From assembly GCA_021201795.1 (NCBI GenBank), contig JAJQEF010000006.1, positions 93,529 through 157,528 of the forward strand: DNA of 64,000 nucleotides. The letters are read 5' to 3'. The position numbers and the translations under genes were made by a program. Positions 39,855-48,794 of this stretch are shown piece after piece. Each line of letters begins with the position of its first letter. Position 1 is the stretch's first letter. This stretch comes from Rikenellaceae bacterium. GTDB lineage: Bacteria; Bacteroidota; Bacteroidia; Bacteroidales; Rikenellaceae. A model generated the notes under the pieces. It made no database searches, was not told where the DNA came from, and worked only from the letters and a program-made list of their open reading frames with translations.

Positions 39855-39982
39855 TTTTTGATAAAACAATGACGATGATTTCTCCACTGCTTTTTCGAGA
39901 CCGATTACTTTATTTATATGGCCTTATTTTTGCATTTAACATATCATAATATAATAAATAATACTAATTAAAATTTATAACT

Positions 39983-40228
39983 ATGGCAAATTACGACGAA
40001 ATAAAAAAGGATATTAAGGATACGACAAACGATTGGTCGGAAAAGGCAGACAATGCTATGGATAATATTAAAGAGAAAGGACAGGAGTATGCTGAAAAAT
40101 TCGATAACTGGACCGAGAGGGTAAAAGATCGTACCGAAGATAAAATAGACGACATGAAAGATAGATCCGAGAAAAGCGATTACAGCAATCAATCGGAATC
40201 TTATAAAAAAAGTGGACAAACGAAATGA
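39983..40228 (+). CDS. small charged helical protein, N-terminal part of a possibly frameshifted gene
   Basis: An 81-aa hydrophilic, cysteine-free protein rich in Lys, Asp and Glu, predicted to be a long amphipathic helix (NAMDNIKEKGQEYAEKFDNW, VKDRTEDKIDDMKDR). It looks like small stress-type helical proteins (CsbD or YtxH-like in composition), but I cannot assign a family. A TATTTTTG box (39925-39932) precedes it. A run of seven A at 40205-40211 ends the shared frame: with six A the sequence would read straight on into the next frame and give a single protein of about 180 aa. Confidence 0.55.
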   Translation: MANYDEIKKDIKDTTNDWSEKADNAMDNIKEKGQEYAEKFDNWTERVKDRTEDKIDDMKDRSEKSDYSNQSESYKKSGQTK

Positions 40229-40523
40229 ACTAAGGAACAGTTGTGGTAGTGATAATAGTTTCCGTTCTTATTCTGAAGATCAGGGGAAGGACAAATATAC
40301 AGCAAATACGGCGATAAATAATGAAAATAATACTTCCTACGGACCAAACGGCTATGAGGGAGAGAATATTACAGAGAGAGCGAATGATTTTCTTGATTGT
40401 ATCGATGGCAGTCCTACAGATTATAGAAGTAAAATGCAGTCCAGTCCATCAGACGTAATTAATATGGGCAGGGACAGGATCGCAGAAAAAAGAGATTATT
40501 GGAGGAGCAGGAAAAAATTCTAA
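40212..40523 (+). CDS. hydrophilic Asn/Ser-rich protein, probable continuation of the preceding gene
   Basis: A 103-codon frame starting at GTG, overlapping the previous gene by 17 bp in another frame. Its composition (Asn, Ser, Asp, Lys; no hydrophobic core) continues the style of the preceding product. It ends in RDRIAEKRDYWRSRKKF. I think it is the displaced C-terminal half of one gene, separated by a homopolymer slip, rather than an independent gene. No function recognised. Confidence 0.45.
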   Translation: MDKRNELRNSCGSDNSFRSYSEDQGKDKYTANTAINNENNTSYGPNGYEGENITERANDFLDCIDGSPTDYRSKMQSSPSDVINMGRDRIAEKRDYWRSRKKF

Positions 40524-40786
40524 ACTTTTTATATATTTTATTATCGACAGGTTCTTCGGGACCTGTTTTTGTTTTAAAGGCACAAAATTTGATCCCGTGA
40601 ATAAAAAACGGGAATATGAAAATGAGGGATATTTTATTTTATCTTTTTTTAGTGCCATTTATTTTTGCGGGTGTATTAATCTATTATTTCATCGCGTTCC
40701 TTTTTTCCGGGCCGGGAAGTATATGAGTTTGCATTAATAATATATTATTTTTAATTTGCGGCTTCTTAAATTAACCTGAAGTCGTC

Positions 40787-41577
40787 ATGAAAAATACTTT
40801 TATATTATCGATTATCTGCTGTACATTATTAGTTTTTAATTCAAATGCACAGTTAAAGCTCGGAAATAAAAAAATCGATATGGGCAAAGCAGCCCAGGCT
40901 GCTGCAGATGCCGTTACAGCCGTGACTTTATCGGATGATGATGTTGCAGCAATTTGTAAGGAAGCCGTGGATTGGATGGATGAAAACAATCCTGTATCAG
41001 CAGAAGATAACGAATACGGAGCACGCCTTAAAAGACTGACTGGCAATCTGGATAACTACGACGGATTAAACCTTAACTTTAAAGTCTACAAAGTAACAGA
41101 TATCAATGCATTCGCATGCGGCGATGGTAGTATACGATTATTTAGTTCTCTGATGGATATAATGGACGACGACGAACTTATGGCGATTATCGGACACGAA
41201 ATAGGACATATTAAAATTCAGATGTAAAGGATGCGATCAAAGCTGCTTATCTGGCATCTGCTGCAAAAAACGCAGCCGGAGCAACCAGCAATACGGCATC
41301 GAAACTTACGGATTCCCAATTGGGAGAGTTTGTAACTGCTTTTACAAATTCCGCATTTTCACGCAAACAGGAAAATGAAGCGGATGACTACGCGTTTAAA
41401 TTTTGTATAGAGAACGATGTCGATCCTTATGCAATGGCAAAAGCACTTGAAAAATTAGTGAAATTATCGAACGGAGAAAAATCCAACGCTATCCAAAAAA
41501 TGCTTGCTTCTCATCCGGACAGTAAAGACCGGGCTGCAAGGATGAGAGCTAAAGCAGAGGAATACGTGAACAACTAA
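40787..41577 (+). pseudogene. M48-family metalloprotease gene with a frameshift
   Basis: Exported M48 peptidase of about 263 codons. Signal peptide MKNTFILSIICCTLLVFNSNAQ, a domain with YKVTDINAFACGDGSIRLFSSLMDIM, and the zinc motif GHEIGH (HExxH near residue 138). The frame is lost in a run of four A at 41213-41216: the first frame stops at 41225, while with five A it reads on as NSDVKDAIKAAYLASAAKN and then KQENEADDYAF, where the third zinc ligand Glu lies, to the stop at 41575. The protein as encoded would have HExxH but not the third ligand. CDF gene follows 1 bp later. Confidence 0.82.
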
Positions 41578-41578
41578 A

Positions 41579-42490
41579 ATGGCACATCAGCACGGACATA
41601 ATCATAACCACCACAGTCACGATCACGGGAAAATATCGTTAAACGGTGTTTTCATTGTCGGTATAACCCTAAATATAATTTATGTCGCAGCAGAATTTAT
41701 CGCCGGTTTTGTTTACGATTCGGTAGGATTGATATCCGATGCCGGCCATAATCTCGGCGATGTTGCATCGCTGGCACTGGCAATGTTTGCTTTCAGGTTA
41801 TCCAAGGTCGATTCCAATAAAAAATATACTTATGGATATAAGAAAAGCACTGTAATAGTTTCTTTACTTAATGCCATAATATTACTCATAGCCGTGGCTT
41901 TTATATTGAAGGAATCCATTGAAAAGATAATGGAACCCAGGCATGTAGAAGGTGGGGCAGTGGCATGGGTCGCCGGGATAGGTGTTCTCATCAACGCATT
42001 TACAGTCTATCTGTTTATAAAATACAAAGAAAAGGATCTTAATGTCAAAGGTGCATACCTGCATATGATAGCGGATGCGCTGGTATCGGTTGGAGTAGTA
42101 ATCTCCGGTATTATAATTATTTACACAGGATGGTATATCATCGATCCTGTAATCGGAATAATCATAGCACTGATAATAATTTATTCGACGTGGGGATTGT
42201 TGCGCGACAGTATAAGACTCGCCCTGGACGGCGTGCCGATAGGAGTAGATGTAAAAGAGGTAGAGAAACTGATCCTGTCGTCAGATAATGTCAAAGATAT
42301 TCATCACCTGCATATATGGGCAATAAGCACTACTGATACGGCATTGACCGTACACGTAATGGTAGATGGCTTCTCGAATATCGAATCGATAAAATCGGAT
42401 ATCAAGCATAAACTCGGGAATTATGGAATAGGCCACTCGACGCTTGAATTCGAGATAGCAGATACGGAGTGTGAATGCCGCAAGTGCTGA
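41579..42490 (+). CDS. cation diffusion facilitator, CzcD/ZitB-like
   Basis: A 303-aa metal exporter, most likely for zinc, in the cytoplasmic membrane. The N-terminus is His-rich (HQHGHNHNHHSHDHG, residues 3-17), followed by six membrane helices. The transport-site motifs are DSVGLISDAGHNLGDV in helix II and LHMIADALVSVGVV in helix V, each with the required Asp and His. A cytoplasmic domain (about residues 210-303) contains DIHHLHIWAI and ends in CECRKC. The start codon lies 1 bp after the M48 relic's stop; its stop codon directly abuts the convergent FMN reductase gene. Confidence 0.93.
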   Translation: MAHQHGHNHNHHSHDHGKISLNGVFIVGITLNIIYVAAEFIAGFVYDSVGLISDAGHNLGDVASLALAMFAFRLSKVDSNKKYTYGYKKSTVIVSLLNAIILLIAVAFILKESIEKIMEPRHVEGGAVAWVAGIGVLINAFTVYLFIKYKEKDLNVKGAYLHMIADALVSVGVVISGIIIIYTGWYIIDPVIGIIIALIIIYSTWGLLRDSIRLALDGVPIGVDVKEVEKLILSSDNVKDIHHLHIWAISTTDTALTVHVMVDGFSNIESIKSDIKHKLGNYGIGHSTLEFEIADTECECRKC

Positions 42491-43036
42491 TTATAATTTA
42501 TCGATCATCCACAAAAACTCTTCGATAAAGGGTTTGAGGAATTTCTCAGTATTATCCGGCTGTAAAGAATTGCCTGCCTCGTCAAACATCTGATTAACAC
42601 TCACAACGGTATACAATTGCGGAGTTACTAATGCCCCGAGCTTTAATAGAAGTGTCTGCAACTGCTGAATGGTGGCTATTCCCGGAGTCGTCGTATATGT
42701 TACGGAAGCTATCGCCACAGGCTTATGCTTCCATTCCTGATAAAGAAGATCGATAACATTTTTGATCGATGCGGGGAAACTTCCGTTATAAACAGGTGAT
42801 ATTATTAATATTCCGTCTGCTTCCGTAAATTTTCCCGCAAAATCCACTGTCTTCGGATCCGGATCCTTCTGGTACATCAATCTCTCCGTGAAGAGCGGAA
42901 ATAAATATTTTTTCAGATCAAGCATTTCCGTTTTGGCAAGATTATGATCAGAAATGTAATTTTGAACGTAAAGAGATACGCGATGGCTCATCCGTCCGTC
43001 TCTTACACTTCCTGAAATTATTGCAATCTTTTTCAT
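42491..43036 (-). CDS. NADPH-dependent FMN reductase-like flavoprotein
   Basis: A 181-aa flavodoxin-fold protein of the NADPH_FMN-reductase family (ArsH/SsuE/chromate-reductase-like). Visible are the start KKIAIISGSVRDGRMSHRV with the phosphate-binding loop and ADGILIISPVYNGSFPASIKNVIDLL, the FMN-contacting segment (about residues 75-100). The ATG at 43036 is chosen; an in-frame TTG at 43042 would overlap ppx. It is the last of three genes ppk1 - ppx - reductase with almost no gaps, though a metabolic link to polyphosphate is not evident. Confidence 0.87.
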   Translation of the reverse strand: MKKIAIISGSVRDGRMSHRVSLYVQNYISDHNLAKTEMLDLKKYLFPLFTERLMYQKDPDPKTVDFAGKFTEADGILIISPVYNGSFPASIKNVIDLLYQEWKHKPVAIASVTYTTTPGIATIQQLQTLLLKLGALVTPQLYTVVSVNQMFDEAGNSLQPDNTEKFLKPFIEEFLWMIDKL

Positions 43037-43038
43037 AA

Positions 43039-43959
43039 TCAAATATTTACAGGTTGGTTGAATTTTCCTTTATCTATCTGTTTTGCATATAACTGCCTTA
43101 TTATTCCGTCCGACAGTCCAACTTTAGGTACGATATATTCCCCTATACCGCATTCGTTACCCGCCATTGTAAAAATTTTCAAAGCGGGTATAATGACATC
43201 GGCCCGGTAAATATTGAGTCCCAGTTTTTCCACACGCTCTTCGTATGTCATATCGGACAGCTTTTTATAAAGACTGTTTAATTCACTAAGCCGGATAATT
43301 TCCCTGTCTTTTTTATTCAACATTTTAAATATCTTGTTGATATTACCGCCAGAACCGATTATCGCCTGCGGGGAATATTGATCCTTTACCGATTTAAGCC
43401 ACTTTTTCATTTTCTTGAATTGCTCCGGATCGGCAGCCCCACTGATGATGCGGACAGTTCCCAGAGGGAAAGACATGGATTCGGCGATACTATGATTATG
43501 ATATACTATTATCTCTGTACTACCACCTCCGACATCAATGTATAGATATGGTTTATCTTTATTATATACTTCCGACAATCCTTCGCCTGCATATATGGTT
43601 TTAGCTTCTTCGATTCCGGAAATAATTTCGATATAAATGCCTGTTTTCCTTGCAATATTTTTCACGGCATCTTTCCCGTTCCCTGCTTCACGCATCGCGC
43701 TTGTGGCGCATGCACGATAATCCACAACATTGTAAGTCTTCATAAGATGGGAGAACGCTTTCATCGCCTGGGTCAGTTTTTCCAGTTTTTCTTCGCCAAT
43801 ATTGCCGGAGGTAAAAACATCCTCGCCAAGTCTTATCGGTACCCGAATGAAGGCAGCTTTTTTAAATTCGGTTTCCTTTTTAAATTTCTCCACATAATTT
43901 ATCAGCAGTCTTATGGCATTCGATCCGATGTCTATGGCTGCAAGGGCTTCTCTATCCAT
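43039..43959 (-). CDS. ppx: exopolyphosphatase / GppA-type phosphatase
   Basis: A 306-aa ASKHA-fold protein covering the two-domain core of the Ppx/GppA family. It splits phosphate from inorganic polyphosphate or hydrolyses pppGpp. Motifs: AAIDIGSNAIRLLI (phosphate 1, residues 6-19), YRACATSAMREAGNG, ISGIEEAKTIY, and LYIDVGGGSTEIIVY (phosphate 2, about residues 140-154). It lacks the C-terminal HD-like domain of long E. coli PPX. Its start overlaps the end of ppk1 by 8 bp, so synthesis and breakdown of polyphosphate are encoded as one unit. Confidence 0.92.
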   Translation of the reverse strand: MDREALAAIDIGSNAIRLLINYVEKFKKETEFKKAAFIRVPIRLGEDVFTSGNIGEEKLEKLTQAMKAFSHLMKTYNVVDYRACATSAMREAGNGKDAVKNIARKTGIYIEIISGIEEAKTIYAGEGLSEVYNKDKPYLYIDVGGGSTEIIVYHNHSIAESMSFPLGTVRIISGAADPEQFKKMKKWLKSVKDQYSPQAIIGSGGNINKIFKMLNKKDREIIRLSELNSLYKKLSDMTYEERVEKLGLNIYRADVIIPALKIFTMAGNECGIGEYIVPKVGLSDGIIRQLYAKQIDKGKFNQPVNI

Positions 43960-46015
43960 TAGTTAAGGTTTTGTAATAGTCGTATATACGTGTCTGACTG
44001 CGGGAATTTTCCCATGTATTCGTTTCTGTACATTTTACATATTTATTAAAATCCATGGAACTCAAATCGCGGGCTTTTACACAGTCGTTCCATTGAATCA
44101 TGAAAATATCCATAAGGTTTTTTTTGATCTTACGATCTAATATAGGTGTACCGACTTCAACGCGCCTATCCAGATTACGGGACATCCAGTCCGCGCTTAG
44201 TATATAATATTTCGCAGCCCCTCCGTTGCAGAAGATCGCCATTCGTGCATGTTCCAGATATTTATCCACGATGCTTATTATCCGGATATTATCGCTCAGA
44301 CCTTTGACCTGAGGTTTCAGACAGCATGCTCCGCGAATAACGAGTCTAATATCTACACCTGCACTACTGGCGTCATACAATAGTGAAATAATTTTTTCAT
44401 CCGTAAGTCTGTTGAACTTGGCATATATGAACGCTTTTTTCTCTTTTTTGGCATTTTTGATCTCATTATTAATCAGTTTCTCAAATTCATACCGCATCGA
44501 ATGCGGGGCGACCAACAGGTAATCGTAATAAAAATGGTTATGCATATCCGTAAGAAACAGCATTACTTTACGGATGTCATTAATTATCCCCGGATGAGTG
44601 GTAAACAGCCCGTAGTCGGAATAAATTTTCGCTGTGCTTTCATTAAAGTTTCCGGTTCCTATATATCCGTAACCACGCAATCCTGCGCCCTCCCTTCGTT
44701 CGACAAGAACAACCTTACTGTGAACCTTCAACATATCCGGACTATGCAGTACTTTAACTCCTGAATTTTGCAGTACTTCTGAACTGTATATATTTTGTTC
44801 TTCATCGAAACGAGCCTTAAGCTCCACCAGCACAGTTACCTTCTTTCCATTCTTTGCCGCGTTTATAAGTGCGTTTATTACCTTGGAATGTTCAGCTGTT
44901 CTGTACAAGGTGATAAATATATTGACTATTTTAGGATCGATGGCCGCTTCGTGCAGAAAATCGATAAAATGTCCGAAAGAATGATACGGATAATTTAAAA
45001 ATATATCTTTCTTGCGAAGTACGCTGAGAATACTTGAGAACTGCCTGATATCCGGATGAAAAACGGGTTCCTGTATTTTTTCCTCAAACTCCCGGTTAAC
45101 GCGGGGAAATTTCATTAGATGCTTCATTTGATGGTATCTGCCTCCGGGAATGAGATGGCCGTAATTTTTCAACCCTAATTTCACGGACAGCATACGCAAT
45201 AGGTCCTCCGGCATATTTTTATCATATGTCAACCGTATCGGCTGTCCGAACTTTCTTTTATTAAGTCCCTGTTCGATCTTCTCAACGAGACTTTTGGACA
45301 CGTCATCGTCCAATGTAAGTTCTGCATCACGCATTATCTTAAAAGTGTGTACAGATATTTCATCGTAGTTAAACATGAAAAAGATCTCGTCGATCATTAA
45401 CCTTATTATATCATCCATAATTATCACCTCCGTGCGATCCGGGGGGGAAGGCAAAACGATGAACCGTGGACAGTTGTCGCTTACGGGTATCTGCAAAACC
45501 GCATATCTAATGAGTGATTTTTTCGTAGATAACATTTTTACTGCAAGATATATTCTGCCGTCAGGGAGAAAAGGTATCTCTGAGGATTTTCTTAAAATCA
45601 AAGGTACAAGCCGTGGGCTTATAGTATTTGCGTAATATTCCCGGCAGAACATAATCTGGTCATCGTTTAGTTCATTTTCGTTAAGAAGTACGATGCCGTG
45701 CCGTTCCATTTTCACCAGAATCTCAGAATAAGCCTTGTCAAAAATATTCTGTGCCTCGATTGTTTTTTTATTTATCCTTTTAAGGAGCTCAGCAGGAGTA
45801 TAACCCCCAGTAAAGATTATTGGTTTTCGGGTCCTTAGTTTGGCTGCACGGATAACATTGGCTACACGTACTTTAATGAATTCATCCTGGTTGTTTGAAG
45901 ATATCCCGAGAAAACGAAGTCTTTGAAGCAGAGGAACCATTTCGTCCTGAGCTTCCTGTAAGACTCTATCATTAAAAAGGAGCCAACTCAATTCCCTGTT
46001 ATTCGTCAAACTCAT
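43952..46015 (-). CDS. ppk1: polyphosphate kinase 1
   Basis: Reversibly transfers the ATP gamma-phosphate to polyphosphate. The 687-aa protein has the four PPK1 domains: N-terminal NNRELSWLLFNDRVLQEA, a head domain, and two phospholipase-D-like C-terminal domains. The autophosphorylated His lies in LKVHSKVVLVERR (near residue 430) and the second His in KYLEHARMAIF (near residue 602). IGTGNFNESTAKIYSDYGLF is diagnostic. Complete. First gene of the ppk1 - ppx - reductase unit. Confidence 0.95.
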   Translation of the reverse strand: MSLTNNRELSWLLFNDRVLQEAQDEMVPLLQRLRFLGISSNNQDEFIKVRVANVIRAAKLRTRKPIIFTGGYTPAELLKRINKKTIEAQNIFDKAYSEILVKMERHGIVLLNENELNDDQIMFCREYYANTISPRLVPLILRKSSEIPFLPDGRIYLAVKMLSTKKSLIRYAVLQIPVSDNCPRFIVLPSPPDRTEVIIMDDIIRLMIDEIFFMFNYDEISVHTFKIMRDAELTLDDDVSKSLVEKIEQGLNKRKFGQPIRLTYDKNMPEDLLRMLSVKLGLKNYGHLIPGGRYHQMKHLMKFPRVNREFEEKIQEPVFHPDIRQFSSILSVLRKKDIFLNYPYHSFGHFIDFLHEAAIDPKIVNIFITLYRTAEHSKVINALINAAKNGKKVTVLVELKARFDEEQNIYSSEVLQNSGVKVLHSPDMLKVHSKVVLVERREGAGLRGYGYIGTGNFNESTAKIYSDYGLFTTHPGIINDIRKVMLFLTDMHNHFYYDYLLVAPHSMRYEFEKLINNEIKNAKKEKKAFIYAKFNRLTDEKIISLLYDASSAGVDIRLVIRGACCLKPQVKGLSDNIRIISIVDKYLEHARMAIFCNGGAAKYYILSADWMSRNLDRRVEVGTPILDRKIKKNLMDIFMIQWNDCVKARDLSSMDFNKYVKCTETNTWENSRSQTRIYDYYKTLTNG

Positions 46016-46127
46016 ATTTTGAAATTTAAATATTACGGTGCAATTTCCTTACCGCAATCACTTATATTAATTTCCAAAATTATACATTAAATATAGTGAA
46101 AAGATTTCCATTAATTTAATTTCACCT

Positions 46128-46135
46128 TAATTTTG
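46128..46135 (+). promoter_or_regulatory. -7 element of the ysxC promoter
   Basis: TAATTTTG, exact TAnnTTTG match 21 bp before the ysxC ATG. No clear -33 element. Confidence 0.45.
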
Positions 46136-46155
46136 TACCGAGAAAAATATTGCTA

Positions 46156-46752
46156 ATGATAATTAAAACAGCAGAATTCAAGTGCAGCAGTGCAAAAGCA
46201 GAGCAATGTCCCGTTGGAGATATTCCGGAATTCGCGTTTATAGGAAGGTCGAATGTGGGTAAATCATCCCTTACAAATATGCTTACTGGAAGGAAAAGCC
46301 TTGCGAAAGTTTCCGGTACGCCTGGAAAAACAGCGCTTATAAATCATTTTATCATAAACGGGGAGTGGTATCTTGTCGACTTACCGGGTTATGGGTATGC
46401 AAAAGTTTCAAAAGAGAAACGTAAAGCATACTCCGATATAATCAGCTGTTATATTCTTAAAAGCGAGAACCTTAAATATCTTTTTGTACTGGTCGATTCA
46501 AGACTCGAACCACAGAAGAACGATCTCGAATTAATGGATTTCCTAAACGAACACGGGATAAATTACGGATTGGTCTTTACAAAAACCGATAAACTGTCCG
46601 ATAACAAGATATTTTCGAATATTACCAAATATAAAAAGATACTTAAAGCTGTCGGTAAATCGGTACCCGATATATTTATTACCTCTTCGGAGAAAAAGAC
46701 GGGTAGGGAAGAACTTCTCGATTTCATTGAAAATACTATAAAAGAGCAATGA
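46156..46752 (+). CDS. ysxC: ribosome biogenesis GTPase YsxC/EngB
   Basis: Essential GTPase acting in 50S subunit assembly. The ATG at 46156 gives MIIKTAEFKCSSAKAEQCP; the frame also contains a TTG two codons earlier, which I reject. G motifs: FIGRSNVGKSSL (G1, about residues 29-40), SGTPGKT (G2), DLPGYGYAKV (G3), FTKTDKLS (G4) and ITSSEKKTGR (G5). 198 aa, standard length. Its -7 box is at 46128 and prs follows after 59 bp. Confidence 0.95.
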   Translation: MIIKTAEFKCSSAKAEQCPVGDIPEFAFIGRSNVGKSSLTNMLTGRKSLAKVSGTPGKTALINHFIINGEWYLVDLPGYGYAKVSKEKRKAYSDIISCYILKSENLKYLFVLVDSRLEPQKNDLELMDFLNEHGINYGLVFTKTDKLSDNKIFSNITKYKKILKAVGKSVPDIFITSSEKKTGREELLDFIENTIKEQ

Positions 46753-46779
46753 AAATTTATCACTGAACGATTATTTTAT

Positions 46780-46787
46780 TACATTTG
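46780..46787 (+). promoter_or_regulatory. -7 element of the prs promoter
   Basis: TACATTTG, exact TAnnTTTG match, 24 bp before the prs ATG. It overlaps the longer, non-ATG open frame upstream of prs, which argues against that earlier start. Confidence 0.5.
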
Positions 46788-46811
46788 TGCGCAAAATATA
46801 ACACTAAAATC

Positions 46812-47753
46812 ATGGCAATCCACAAACTTAAATTTTTTGCTTGCAGAGAATCCCGTTATCTGGCTGAAAAGATCGCAAGGAGTTATGGAACGGAACTTGG
46901 CGACTCGTCGGTATTACTCTTCAGCGACGGCGAATTTCGGCCTGCATATAATGAAAGTATCCGGGGCTGTACGGTATGTATAGTACAGTCGACATTTCCC
47001 CCTGCTGAAAATTTAATGGAACTTCTGCTAATGATCGATGCCGCACACAGGGCTTCAGCATATAAAGTGATTGCCGTAATTCCTTACTTCGGTTGGGCCC
47101 GTCAGGACAGAAAAGATCGTCCGCGCGTATCGATAGGAGCAAAACTCGTTGCAAACCTTCTTCGAGCTGCCGGTGTGGACAGGATCATGACAATGGATCT
47201 TCATGCGGATCAGATTCAGGGATTCTTCGACATACCGGTTGATCATCTCTATGGAAGCGGAATATTCGGACCACATATTAAAGAAAGAGGTTTCGAAGAT
47301 ATTGTAGTGGCTGCTCCGGATGTCGGAGGTGCAAAGCGAGCTAATGCTTATGCGAGTTATCTTGAATCGCCTATGGTAATATGCCATAAACAAAGAGAGA
47401 AACCGAACGTAGTAGGTGAGATGACCGTTATCGGTAATGTGGAAGGAAAAAATATAGTTATCATCGATGATATGATCGATACTGCCGGTACTATTACCAA
47501 AGCGGCAGACATGATGATGGGCAAAGGAGCTAAAAGCGTACGCGCGGCTGTAACACATCCTGTATTATCAGGACCTGCTTACGACCGTATTAATAAAAGT
47601 GCTTTGGCCGAGGTATTAGTTACGGATACCATTCCTTTGTGTAAAGATGCGGATACCAGCAAAATAACAGTATTATCCGTTGCCGAATTGTTTGCAGACG
47701 TTATCAACCGCGTACATAATAACAGGGAAATAAGTTCGAAGTTCATTTTCTAA
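46812..47753 (+). CDS. prs: ribose-phosphate pyrophosphokinase
   Basis: Makes PRPP from ribose 5-phosphate and ATP for nucleotide, histidine and tryptophan synthesis. I use the ATG at 46812 (MAIHKLKFFACRESR); the frame extends to 46785 but there it overlaps the promoter. Motifs: FSDGEFRP, the flexible-loop region IPYFGWARQDRKDRPR (about residues 95-110), MTMDLHADQIQGFFDIP, VVAAPDVGGAKRA, and the PRPP-binding VIIDDMIDTAGTI (about 217-229). 313 aa, complete class I enzyme. Confidence 0.95.
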   Translation: MAIHKLKFFACRESRYLAEKIARSYGTELGDSSVLLFSDGEFRPAYNESIRGCTVCIVQSTFPPAENLMELLLMIDAAHRASAYKVIAVIPYFGWARQDRKDRPRVSIGAKLVANLLRAAGVDRIMTMDLHADQIQGFFDIPVDHLYGSGIFGPHIKERGFEDIVVAAPDVGGAKRANAYASYLESPMVICHKQREKPNVVGEMTVIGNVEGKNIVIIDDMIDTAGTITKAADMMMGKGAKSVRAAVTHPVLSGPAYDRINKSALAEVLVTDTIPLCKDADTSKITVLSVAELFADVINRVHNNREISSKFIF

Positions 47754-47776
47754 AATTCGAAAAAAAACAGCAAGGA

Positions 47777-47807
47777 TTTGGAAAAAAGTAAAAAAGTATT
47801 ACTTTTG
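47777..47807 (+). promoter_or_regulatory. promoter of tRNA-Ser
   Basis: TTTG at 47777-47780, a 19-bp spacer and TACTTTTG at 47800-47807, a full consensus match 16 bp before the tRNA. Same spacing as the tRNA-Leu promoter. Confidence 0.85.
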
Positions 47808-47823
47808 CACAACGAAACGGTCA

Positions 47824-47910
47824 GGAGAGTTGGGTGAGTGGCTGAAACCACCAGTTTGCTAAACTGACGTACGGGCAACCGTACCGGGGGTTCGAATCCC
47901 CCACTCTCCG
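47824..47910 (+). tRNA. tRNA-Ser (anticodon GCU)
   Basis: Class II tRNA of 87 nt. Acceptor stem GGAGAGT / ACTCTCC with discriminator G, D arm TGGGTGAGTGGCTGAAACC, anticodon loop TTGCTAA, a long variable arm (ACGTACGGGCAACCGTACC) and T arm GGGGGTTCGAATCCCCC. No encoded CCA. Confidence 0.97.
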
Positions 47911-47930
47911 CAAATAAACCAGATAAACAG

Positions 47931-47960
47931 GGACTAACTTTATGAGTTAGTCCTTTTTTT
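47931..47960 (+). terminator. terminator of tRNA-Ser
   Basis: GGACTAACT (47931-47939) pairs with AGTTAGTCC (47945-47953), 5-nt loop, followed by seven T. Confidence 0.92.
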
Positions 47961-48099
47961 ATGATTAAATCTGAAACTATTATATTTCTACAATCTTAAA
48001 ATAACAAACTATTAATTATACCTGGGTTATAACCATTGGTATTTTGAGCAGGGAAGAAGCGTGCTTAATCTTTAAAACTGCACTGTTTTAGGATTAACT

Positions 48100-48146
48100 A
48101 TAAACAAAAGAAGTCATATAGTTACTAAATGACTTCTTTTGTTTAT
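48100..48146. terminator. long hairpin, terminator of the dipeptidase gene
   Basis: An 18-bp perfect inverted repeat (48100-48117 with 48129-48146; arms AGAAGTCAT / ATGACTTCT inside) with an 11-nt loop. It sits 12 bp downstream of the minus-strand dipeptidase stop codon. The preceding stretch 47961-48099 has no gene that I can see. Confidence 0.75.
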
Positions 48147-48157
48147 GATGCGTTTTA

Positions 48158-48769
48158 TTAAAAATCCATCAGTCGGAAATTCTGCTTATCTGTTTCTTCC
48201 GTATGGTATTGATAGTGCCACCATTCGTTCGCAAGAGGGAAGAGCTGTTGTTCCAGCATTAATGAATAAAGAAAATATCGGTTTTTTACATCTTCCAGAG
48301 TGATTTTTCCATTTTTATATAAGTCGATCTCAATACCGACATGAGATTCTTCTCCGAAAAAATCAAATTCGGAACCCATATCCAAATCGCCTGTTCTTAT
48401 ATCTGTAATGGTTAGGTCGACCGCAATTCCGTAATTATGGAACCCTCCGTTACTGTCGGGATCGGCCACATAGATATCCTTATCCGGGCCTTTAACAGTA
48501 TCGTACATTATCCGTTGAATACTAAGAGGCCTCGCAGCATCCAGAATAACTAAAGACAGATATTCGTTATATTCTTTTAACTTATGCTGGGCTTTTACAA
48601 CCCTACCGGCAAGCTCCGGTGCCAGATAAGCATTTTTTAAACACCCGTACATATTTCGTTTCATGAAATTGTTCCCGGACGCATATCTTAATTCTATTTT
48701 TATAGTCGGGTCCATCGTACTTATATCGATCAATCCGTACTCGCCAAGTTTATGATTTAGCTTTTCCAC
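48158..48769 (-). CDS. ddpX: D-alanyl-D-alanine dipeptidase, VanX/DdpX family
   Basis: Zinc peptidase of family M15D that cleaves D-Ala-D-Ala, for peptidoglycan turnover or nutrient use. The 203-aa protein has IELRYASGNNFM, VILDAARPLSIQR with the conserved Arg, the zinc motif GFHNYGIAVDL (His and Asp, about residues 109-119) and NEWWHYQY (catalytic Glu and third ligand His, about 182-189). All catalytic positions are present. Start codon is GTG at 48769, preceded by a TATATTTG -7 box. No vanH, vanA or sensor genes are near, so a vancomycin-resistance role is not indicated. Confidence 0.9.
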   Translation of the reverse strand: MEKLNHKLGEYGLIDISTMDPTIKIELRYASGNNFMKRNMYGCLKNAYLAPELAGRVVKAQHKLKEYNEYLSLVILDAARPLSIQRIMYDTVKGPDKDIYVADPDSNGGFHNYGIAVDLTITDIRTGDLDMGSEFDFFGEESHVGIEIDLYKNGKITLEDVKNRYFLYSLMLEQQLFPLANEWWHYQYHTEETDKQNFRLMDF

Positions 48770-48794
48770 TATATTAAATTTCGAAAATCTTATG

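Noticed and set aside
46785..46811. Earlier start of prs
   Set aside because: It overlaps a consensus -7 element and adds residues absent from PRPP synthetases.
48158..48769. Vancomycin-resistance gene cluster
   Set aside because: Only a VanX-type dipeptidase is present; there are no vanH, vanA, vanR or vanS genes, and the phylum is intrinsically Gram-negative.
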